64,000 nt of DNA from Pinirhizobacter soli (GTDB taxonomy: Bacteria > Pseudomonadota > Gammaproteobacteria > Xanthomonadales > Rhodanobacteraceae): assembly GCF_015905305.1 (NCBI RefSeq), contig NZ_JADZLQ010000001.1, positions 1,016,599 to 1,080,598 on the forward strand. The letters are read 5' to 3'. The translations under genes and the position numbers were made by a program. This document shows, in pieces, positions 57,433 to 64,000 of the stretch. The notes under the pieces were generated by a model. That model had not been told where the DNA came from and did no database searches. It saw only the letters and a program-made list of their open reading frames with translations. Position 1 is the first letter of the stretch, and each line of letters begins with the position of its first letter.

Positions 57433-57927
57433 TCAGGCATCGCTACGGTCGCTTGCCGTCGCCTCAGGTGTTGACCCGACCTCGACCGGTGGCACATCGA
57501 CGGCTCCAGGCCGTGTCTTGCGGCTGGGCGGCGGTCGAGGCGGTATCGGACGTGCACTGAGCATCAGCGGGCGACGGGCCGCTCGCGCGGCGTTCTCACG
57601 GCGAAAGGGCAAATACATGTGCATGGTCCAGAACGCCGCCATGGCGAAGACATGGGCCACGACCAACAGTACTGCCCACAAGCGCTTGCGCTCTTCGCTG
57701 ACAGCCGTGCCGTATACCAGCGCATGCAGGTATGACACCAGCAAGCCAGCCACCATGACGACCACGGAAATACATGCACCGAGCACCGGCCCCTGCCCGA
57801 ATTCGGCAACAAGGCCATGCGGAGACAAGTCGCCCGTGGCCACGAGGCCGCCAAAAAGCACCAGCACCCAGGCCAGGCAGAATCCCGTGGCGATACCGAG
57901 GCTGACGATTTCCTTCCTGGAATACAT
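57433..57927 (-). CDS. Hypothetical three-helix membrane protein with basic-proline tail
   Basis: 164 residues, not recognised. Three hydrophobic helices (about 9-31, 46-68, 80-101) are followed by an Arg/Pro-rich cytoplasmic tail (RPLMLSARPIPPRPPPSRKTR) and an acidic end. ATG at 57927 chosen over a TTG at 57951; GGAAAAG precedes it. It sits between yhdP and tldD where E. coli has no gene. No function can be proposed. Confidence 0.7.
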   Translation of the reverse strand: MYSRKEIVSLGIATGFCLAWVLVLFGGLVATGDLSPHGLVAEFGQGPVLGACISVVVMVAGLLVSYLHALVYGTAVSEERKRLWAVLLVVAHVFAMAAFWTMHMYLPFRRENAARAARRPLMLSARPIPPRPPPSRKTRPGAVDVPPVEVGSTPEATASDRSDA

Positions 57928-58035
57928 GTTGCTTTTCCGTCTGACGGCCAATGTCGGAGGAATCTTTTAAGGATCCCGGCGAAGGCCCCGAGGGGCGTAA
58001 GCTGCCATGAGGCTTTGTAGGCCTGCAAGCCGCAA

Positions 58036-61000
58036 TTATTCGTAGGTCTTCGGCGGAGCGCCTTCTTTCTTGTCCACCGGTGTGAAAACCGGCTTGTCCC
58101 AACCGCCCTTTACCGTATAGCGCTTGCCTGAGGCTTTGTTCAGGCCGCGCCCGAGCAGTCCCTGCACGGCGAAACCCGCCGCCGCCCCGACCGGCCCGCC
58201 AGCCAGGGCACCGACCACCGGCAGGCTGTTGCCCAGGTGAGGCACCACCAGCACCTGCTGGTCGTAATCGCGTGCGCGCAATCCGGTGCGGCCGGTGATG
58301 GTGATGTCCGCCGCCGGCCCGAGGATCTGCAGGTTGTTGGTGGAGGCGTTGCCATCGGCCAACTGGAAATCGCCCTTGATCGAATCGAAGGAAAGGCCCT
58401 TGCCAAGCACGTCGCCGAAATCCAGCGACAGTCTCCGCGGCAACTCCGACAGCGAGACCAGGCCGAACAAACGTCCCACGCCCGGCTGCACCTCGGGAAT
58501 CCGCCCCTTGGCCACGTCCACGCGCAGCTGGCCATTCATGTTGGCAAGTGTCAGCGCCGACGGTCCGCCAGCCCAGGTGGCGTCCAGGCGCGCCTGGGTA
58601 CGGCCGCCTTCGAACAGGCCACCGAAGCCTAAGGCATCGAGCATGCCGCCAAGGTTCTCGGCGGCAAAATCCATCGCCAGGTGCGTACGGCTGGCCGTGG
58701 CATTGCCATTCCAGTCGCCGCTGGCGGTGACCTGGATGCTGCTGGACTGGCTGCGCAGCTGGTCGATGTGCATGCCCTTGTCGGTGGGCCAGGTTTCCAG
58801 GCGCGCCTCGCCAAGCTTGGCATCGCCCAGCCGCAGGTCGCCGATGAAAAGGTGCAGCGGCGGCACGCTGGCCGGTGCGATGCCGGGCTCGGCAGGCTTC
58901 GGTAACGGCGGCACGGCTGCCGTAGCACTCGCGGCGGCGGGCGCCACCACCGATGCTGTAGACGCCTTGGTCCCGGCTTTGCCCTTGGCGGTGGCCGCGT
59001 CGTCGCGTGGCCAATAGACACGCGGCAGACGTGCGGTTACCCCGCGGCGCGTGAGATCAGTGGAAGGCACATCGAAGCTGCCGGCGAGGTTGGGGCTGTC
59101 CACGGTGATCTTCAGCGCGTCAGCACCCGGGGTGGCCGCCAGGTGCATCTGGCCGAAGTCCTGGCCGAACACCAACGCATGATCGGCATTGATGTCGATG
59201 CCATCCAGGCCGGGACCCTGCCCGCCATCGCCAACGCTGGTTGCGTACTGCACCCATCCGGAAACATCCACCACGTCGCCGTGGCCGGCAAAACGCATGC
59301 CCTTGTCCGGCAGCGTGGTAGGCATGGAGGTGCCCAGGTTGAAGGTAGCGGCAAACGGCGGCCCCTTGTCGGCGCCCAGGCGCATGCGCGCGCGCACCGC
59401 GTCACCCAATGCCAGGCGCAGTTCCGCGCCGTCGGTGGGCAGGCCCAGGTCCACGCTGATCGGCAGCGCCGTGTCGGCCTTCTTCTTGGCAGGCACCGGG
59501 AGTTTCAGCTCGATGCCGCGAAGATCCGAACTCACATGCAGCGCCTGCGTGGTCTTGTCGTTGCCTGCACGGGAGACATCGAAACCGACATCGAAGCTGG
59601 CGCGGCCATTGGCCAGGTCGCCGAGCCACTTGATGTTGTCGTAACCGGCAACGAGTTCGGCGACGGAAAAATCACCCTGCAGGCGTGCGTTGAAGATCTT
59701 GTCCGGATCACCCGTGCCATCGGCCACGCCCAGTGCAAGCGTGGCGGGCCGATCACGGTAGGTTGTCTGCAACGGGCCGGCCTTCATGCCCTTGCCATCG
59801 AAGGTAAGCGGCCCGGTGAGCTTGCCCAGCTTCAATCCCCAGGCATCGGCGGTAAGGTCGGCGCCTTTGAGCTGGGCCGTGCCCTGCAGGTTGAAATCCT
59901 CGCCTTTCTTCAGCGGCATCAGCAGGTGGAAGTCGAAGCTGGCATCGCCGCCGAGCTTGAGCTTGTCCAGCGTATCGGCGCTGTTGCGCGCCACCGGGCT
60001 GTTGCGGACGAAGTCCAGCAAGGACGCCGCCGTACCTCCCCCGGAAGCGCCAAGGTCCAGCACCGAATCGCCGAAGTCGGCGATGGTGGCCTGACCCTTC
60101 TCCACGCGCACTTGGCGCCCCTGGCCAGAGGTCACATCCACTTGCATGCCGTTGTCGACGAAGCTCGCCACGGCATTGACGTGCTCGGCCGCGGGCCAGT
60201 TGTCGCTGTAATTAAGGTTGAGGTCGCGAAGCACGGCGCGACCTTCGAAACGGCCTTCGTGCCCCTTGAAGGGCCAGTCAGCCAGGCTCCCCCGTACCAG
60301 CGCCGCGGCCGATTCAATCGTGCCCGATACCAGCGCGCGGTCGAGCCAGTGGATGGTGCCCTCGGGCATGGAATGGTAGGGCCAGAACAGCTTGGCGGCG
60401 GAAACCTGCCCGCCTGAAATACTGGCGTAGAGATCCAGGAACGGACGGCCGCCGGCATCGGGAAAAAGGATCTCGCCACGGGCCTGGCCGGCGAACTGCT
60501 CGCCGGTGAAGTCGAGCGTATCCACGCCCAGGTGCCAGTTGCCGTCGTCATGCCAGGCGGCGATATCGCCGTCGATCGCCGACATCAGGAAGGGTTTGCG
60601 GAACACGTTGGGAAAGGACACCGTGATGGCCTGGCGTGGCAACTGCAAGGCCATCGCGCTGCCATCGCCGCGCACATCGCCCTGGACGTGGTCGATGCCG
60701 GGAAGGCTGCCCACGGCGTCGATGCCAAGGCCCTGGAAACTGGCCGCCACCGAGCGCGCGTCGACGTCGTCACCCCAATGCGCGGTGGCGGTGGTGAGCT
60801 TGCCGCGCGGCCGCCCCCCGGCCAGCCACGCCGCCACGCCCGGCGGTGTGGCTGGCAGCACTGCCGCCCAGGGCAGCAGCGGCGCAAGGTCCACTTCGTG
60901 GGCCGCGATGTCCAGGTTGCCTTGCGCGCCGATGGTGAGTGTCAGCACGCCCTTGTCGTCGTCGGCCCAGAGCACATGGTCGCCATCGGCGCGGCGCTGG

Positions 61001-61884
61001 AAATCGACCAGGCCGTGCAGCCCGCTGGTGGCCACGGCCTGGGTGGGCCCGTGCATGGCGAGATTGGCCAGGTCCAGGCGCGCGACGCTGCGCACCACCA
61101 CGCCACGACGCCAGTCGTTCCAAAGCTGGAAACTGCCGGTACCCGCGCTCACGCCATAGCCATCGACATCCAGGTCGCCGACCATGGCCTTGAGGTCGAC
61201 ATTGTCGCCACGCCCGTAGACCCGCCCGAAGCTGCCGTCGTCGGCGAACAGCCCTACCGCATGCAGACGTCCGGGGCTGCCCACGCGCATCAGGTCGCCG
61301 GCGAAACGCACGCTGCCGCCACGCTTGCGCAGGTGCGCCTGCGGGCTGCGCAGTTCAAAGCGGTGACCGGTGCTTTCATCGAGCAGCGACACACCGAAAT
61401 CACTTACCCAGAGGTCAGCCGACAGATCGCCCAATGAAGCCTGCCGTCCACCACCCGCACCAAAACCGTCGACATGCCACACACCGGCCGTATCACGGCG
61501 CAACTGCAGTCGCACGCCCCCAAGGCGCAAGTTCAGCCAATTGCGCGAGCGCATGAACAGCGCACCGAAGTCGAGCTTGAATTCAGCCGTGGGCAACATC
61601 AGCGGCGGTGCGCCGTCGACACCCTGCAGGGTGACATCGTGCGCTACCAGTACTGGCCCGGATGGCTGCCAGTGCCCTTCCAGGGTGGCGAAGCGGATGT
61701 CGCGGTGCAGGCGGTCGCTAAGGATCGACGCCACGCGCGCGGGATAACGTGCCGCCAACGGCAGCAGCAACTGCCCCAGTGCCATCGTCACGGCGGCAAG
61801 GATCAGCACACCGGCGACAAGGCCGATGAGGGCGAAGCGCAGCCGGCGCCAGCGGTGCAGCCAGGGGTGCGTCACCGACGGCAC
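58036..61884 (-). CDS. yhdP: YhdP family AsmA-like phospholipid transport protein
   Basis: 1282-residue inner-membrane-anchored periplasmic bridge protein. One N-terminal transmembrane helix (about 16-40) then a long beta-rich body of the TIGR02099/DUF3971 type and a C-terminal AsmA-like segment with RTGLRARDYDQQVLVVP. E. coli YhdP with TamB and YdbH moves phospholipids to the outer membrane. GTG at 61884 is used (V4 GTG is possible). It follows rng by 18 bp. Confidence 0.93.
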   Translation of the reverse strand: MPSVTHPWLHRWRRLRFALIGLVAGVLILAAVTMALGQLLLPLAARYPARVASILSDRLHRDIRFATLEGHWQPSGPVLVAHDVTLQGVDGAPPLMLPTAEFKLDFGALFMRSRNWLNLRLGGVRLQLRRDTAGVWHVDGFGAGGGRQASLGDLSADLWVSDFGVSLLDESTGHRFELRSPQAHLRKRGGSVRFAGDLMRVGSPGRLHAVGLFADDGSFGRVYGRGDNVDLKAMVGDLDVDGYGVSAGTGSFQLWNDWRRGVVVRSVARLDLANLAMHGPTQAVATSGLHGLVDFQRRADGDHVLWADDDKGVLTLTIGAQGNLDIAAHEVDLAPLLPWAAVLPATPPGVAAWLAGGRPRGKLTTATAHWGDDVDARSVAASFQGLGIDAVGSLPGIDHVQGDVRGDGSAMALQLPRQAITVSFPNVFRKPFLMSAIDGDIAAWHDDGNWHLGVDTLDFTGEQFAGQARGEILFPDAGGRPFLDLYASISGGQVSAAKLFWPYHSMPEGTIHWLDRALVSGTIESAAALVRGSLADWPFKGHEGRFEGRAVLRDLNLNYSDNWPAAEHVNAVASFVDNGMQVDVTSGQGRQVRVEKGQATIADFGDSVLDLGASGGGTAASLLDFVRNSPVARNSADTLDKLKLGGDASFDFHLLMPLKKGEDFNLQGTAQLKGADLTADAWGLKLGKLTGPLTFDGKGMKAGPLQTTYRDRPATLALGVADGTGDPDKIFNARLQGDFSVAELVAGYDNIKWLGDLANGRASFDVGFDVSRAGNDKTTQALHVSSDLRGIELKLPVPAKKKADTALPISVDLGLPTDGAELRLALGDAVRARMRLGADKGPPFAATFNLGTSMPTTLPDKGMRFAGHGDVVDVSGWVQYATSVGDGGQGPGLDGIDINADHALVFGQDFGQMHLAATPGADALKITVDSPNLAGSFDVPSTDLTRRGVTARLPRVYWPRDDAATAKGKAGTKASTASVVAPAAASATAAVPPLPKPAEPGIAPASVPPLHLFIGDLRLGDAKLGEARLETWPTDKGMHIDQLRSQSSSIQVTASGDWNGNATASRTHLAMDFAAENLGGMLDALGFGGLFEGGRTQARLDATWAGGPSALTLANMNGQLRVDVAKGRIPEVQPGVGRLFGLVSLSELPRRLSLDFGDVLGKGLSFDSIKGDFQLADGNASTNNLQILGPAADITITGRTGLRARDYDQQVLVVPHLGNSLPVVGALAGGPVGAAAGFAVQGLLGRGLNKASGKRYTVKGGWDKPVFTPVDKKEGAPPKTYE

Positions 61885-61902
61885 GCCACGGCGCGCGGTC
61901 GG

Positions 61903-63387
61903 TCAGAGCAAGACCACATCGAACTGTTCCTGCGAATAATGTTCTTCGGCCTGGAAGCGTATGCTTTTGGAGATGAACTCCTCCAGTTCGGCCACGGCGG
62001 CGGACTCCTCCTCGAGGATGCGGCCCACCACCTTGGGACTGGCCATCACCAGCAGTTTCTCGGCATTGAACTGGCGCACCGCCCGGGTAATTTCCCGAAA
62101 AATTTCATAGGTGACGGTTTCGGCGGTCTTCAGCGTGCCCCGGCCGCTGCAGGCGGGGCACGGTTCGCACAACTGGCGTTCGAGGCTCTCGGTGGTGCGC
62201 TTGCGCGTCATTTCCACCAGCCCCAGCGCCGACATCGGGTAGACGGTGGTCTTGGCGTGGTCTCGGGCGAGGCCTTTCTCGAGCATGCGCAGCACCTGGC
62301 GCTTGTGTTCGTCGTCCACCATGTCGATGAAGTCGATGATGATGATGCCGCCGAGGTTGCGCAGCCGCAGCTGCCGCGAGGCCGCCTGCGCCGCCTCCAG
62401 GTTCGTGCGGTAGACCGTTTCCTCCAGGTTGCGGCTGCCGACGTAACCACCGGTGTTGACGTCGATGGTGGTCATCGCCTCGGTCTGGTCGACGATCAGG
62501 TACCCGCCGGATTTGAGCGGCACTTCCTTGCGTAGCGCGCGCTGGATTTCGTCCTCGACGCCGTAGAGGTCGAAGATCGGCCGTTCGCCGGCGTAGTGTT
62601 CGATGCGGTCGTCGAGCACCGGCATGAACTTGTGCACGAACCTTGCGACCTTCTCGAAGGTTTCGCGCGAATCCACCCGCACTTTCTCGATGCCGTCGTT
62701 GAGTGAATCGCGCAAAGCGCGAAGCGGCAGGGAGAGTTCCTCGTAGACGCGCTCGCCGACCTTCGCCTTGACGATGTTTTCCTGCACGACGCGCCAGACC
62801 TTGCCAAGGTAGGTGACATCGAAGGCGAGTGATTCTTCCGATTGACCCTCGGCATTTGTGCGCACGATATAGCCAAGCGGTTTTTCCCCCAGCAGGGGAG
62901 TAAGGACATCCTTCAGGCGCTGGCGTTCGGATTCGTCCTCGATGCGCACCGACACGCCCAGGGTACGGGCCTGCGGCAGCAGCACCAGGTAGCGGGAGGG
63001 GATGGAAAGGTGCGTGGACAGGCGAGCGCCCTTGGTGCCGATCGGGTCCTTGACCACCTGGACCACGATTTCCTGGCCCTCGTGCACCAACTCGCTGATG
63101 CTGGGCGTGGGGCCGCCGTTGCCATTGCCGTTGGCTTCGCCTTCGCCGCCGGTCGGCTGCGGCCTGACGATGTCCGAGGCGTGAAGGAAGGCGGCCCGGT
63201 CCAGGCCGATTTCCACGAACACCGCCTGCATGCCCGGCATGACCCGTTGCACCCTGCCCTTGTAGACGTTGCCCACATAGCCGCGTTTGAGCGCGCGCTC
63301 GACGTGGACCTCCTGCAGCATGCCGTTTTCGACCACGGCCACGCGGGTTTCGCGGGGGGTGACGTTGATCAGGATTTCTTCACTCAC
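61903..63387 (-). CDS. rng: Ribonuclease G
   Basis: 494-residue endoribonuclease acting on 16S rRNA 5' end and mRNAs. S1 domain with ALKRGYVGNVYKGRVQRVMPGMQAVFVEIG split over the N-terminus; catalytic Asp residues in TTIDVNTGGYVGSRN and IIIIDFIDM; zinc-link CEPCPACSGRG near 410. The Gly/Asn/Pro-rich insert GGEGEANGNGNGGPTPS lies in an S1 loop. GTG at 63387 has AGAAGGA 8 nt upstream and yields MSEEILINVTPRETRV, matching E. coli; earlier starts rejected. Confidence 0.96.
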   Translation of the reverse strand: MSEEILINVTPRETRVAVVENGMLQEVHVERALKRGYVGNVYKGRVQRVMPGMQAVFVEIGLDRAAFLHASDIVRPQPTGGEGEANGNGNGGPTPSISELVHEGQEIVVQVVKDPIGTKGARLSTHLSIPSRYLVLLPQARTLGVSVRIEDESERQRLKDVLTPLLGEKPLGYIVRTNAEGQSEESLAFDVTYLGKVWRVVQENIVKAKVGERVYEELSLPLRALRDSLNDGIEKVRVDSRETFEKVARFVHKFMPVLDDRIEHYAGERPIFDLYGVEDEIQRALRKEVPLKSGGYLIVDQTEAMTTIDVNTGGYVGSRNLEETVYRTNLEAAQAASRQLRLRNLGGIIIIDFIDMVDDEHKRQVLRMLEKGLARDHAKTTVYPMSALGLVEMTRKRTTESLERQLCEPCPACSGRGTLKTAETVTYEIFREITRAVRQFNAEKLLVMASPKVVGRILEEESAAVAELEEFISKSIRFQAEEHYSQEQFDVVLL

Positions 63388-63497
63388 CGCATTGATCCTT
63401 CTTTGATCCATCTTTATAGCTGCTGGATCAAGAACCTGTCGATGCAGTAATGCCAACCCTGCAGCGATGGGCCGCACATCGGTTATTGTCGGCGCCC

Positions 63498-64000
63498 ATG
63501 AAGCTTCTTCTGGTTGAGGATTCGGACCGCCTCCGCGGCACCCTGTCGCGGGGCCTGGCGGCCGCCGGGTTTACCGTGGACACCGCCGCCGACGGCGTGG
63601 AGGCGTTATCGTTCCTGGCTGCCTACGAGTACGAACTGATCGTGCTCGACCTCATGCTGCCCCGCCTGGATGGCCTTGGGGTGCTCAAGGAGCTGCCCCG
63701 CGGCGGCCAGCGGCCGGGGGTGATCGTGTTGTCCGCCCGCGACGCCGTGGGCGACCGCATCCAGGCACTGGACACTGGTGCCGACGATTACCTGGTGAAG
63801 CCTTTTTCCTTTGACGAACTGCTGGCCCGCCTGCATGCGCTGGCCCGGCGTCCCAGGGAGGCCCAGCCGGCCACGCTGACCCTCGGTGGCCTGTCCGTGG
63901 ATCCCCGGGCCCGCGAAGCCCGTGTCAACGGCCATGTACTGGCCCTCACCCCACGTGAATTCGGCATACTCTCGCTGCTGCTGCGCCACCGCGGGCGCGC
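63498..64000 (+). CDS. OmpR-family response regulator (3' end cut by window edge)
   Basis: Partial, 167 residues visible. Receiver domain MKLLLVEDSDRLRG with acidic pair Glu7/Asp8, phospho-acceptor Asp51 (IVLDLMLPRLDG), Thr/Ser switch Ser79 and Lys101 (VKPFSF). The DNA-binding winged helix begins near 128 with LTPREFGILSLLLRH. A sensor kinase would be expected just beyond the right edge. Divergent from rng across 110 bp; the regulated genes are unknown. Confidence 0.93.
   Translation, partial: MKLLLVEDSDRLRGTLSRGLAAAGFTVDTAADGVEALSFLAAYEYELIVLDLMLPRLDGLGVLKELPRGGQRPGVIVLSARDAVGDRIQALDTGADDYLVKPFSFDELLARLHALARRPREAQPATLTLGGLSVDPRAREARVNGHVLALTPREFGILSLLLRHRGR

Noticed and set aside
62842-63450. 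202-codon plus-strand open frame.
   Set aside because: Antisense to rng, which has a complete catalytic core; no homology signal in the shadow frame.

Overview
The window is a GC-rich chromosomal segment of a gammaproteobacterium, most likely order Xanthomonadales and probably a Rhodanobacteraceae member (Luteibacter/Dyella/Rhodanobacter-like). The reasons are the strong GC3 bias, frequent GTG/TTG starts, a PIN-PhoH gene after bcp, bamA followed directly by lpxD without skp, and many gene neighbourhoods shared with E. coli (tsaE-nnr with divergent queG; pcnB-folK-panBC; bamC-dapA with divergent gcvR-bcp; dapD-glnD-map with divergent rpsB-tsf-pyrH-frr; the uppS to accA envelope cluster; xseB-ispA; pmbA with divergent darP; tldD-yhdP-rng). 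The taxon is inferred from gene order and composition only.

Layout. Positions 1-8.8 kb hold tRNA modification and metabolite repair genes (tsaE, nnr, queG), pgi, and a minus-strand pcnB-folK-panB-panC-panD run for RNA polyadenylation, folate and pantothenate. Positions 8.8-13.4 kb hold a tRNA-Glu followed closely by a 7Fe ferredoxin, a bidirectional terminator, a short BamC-like lipoprotein with dapA, and divergent gcvR-bcp-phoH. Positions 13.6-26.1 kb are the most mixed part: an LpxO-like hydroxylase, a glutathionyl-hydroquinone reductase, a short 6-phosphogluconate dehydrogenase, parC with an orphan acyl carrier protein on its stop codon, an exported beta-propeller beside an IS5-type transposase remnant, a Nudix hydrolase, a coupled phosphodiester glycosidase / penicillin acylase pair, dapE and a DUF2165 membrane protein. 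Positions 26.1-30.8 kb hold yffB-dapD-glnD-map.

Positions 30.8-53.2 kb are a nearly unbroken plus-strand block: translation factors (rpsB, tsf, frr), UMP kinase, isoprenoid/phospholipid/envelope genes (uppS, cdsA, dxr, rseP, bamA), a strong intrinsic terminator, then lipid A and fatty acid genes (lpxD, fabZ, lpxA, lpxB), rnhB, dnaE, accA, a NYN-LOTUS gene coupled to tilS, xseB and ispA. Positions 53.2-63.4 kb hold a DUF4870 protein, the two TldD/TldE protease genes flanking a divergent DUF1653-darP pair, a small membrane protein, yhdP and rng. The right edge cuts an OmpR-family response regulator.

Most of the window is housekeeping. I see no prophage, CRISPR array, toxin-antitoxin, secretion or biosynthetic cluster. 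No complete new system can be demonstrated from sequence alone. The best leads are the parC-coupled orphan ACP, the phosphodiester glycosidase/Ntn-acylase pair, divergent promoters that look leaderless, the NYN-LOTUS/TilS coupling, the disordered tail on ribosomal protein S2, and the terminator that splits the bamA-lpxD cluster.
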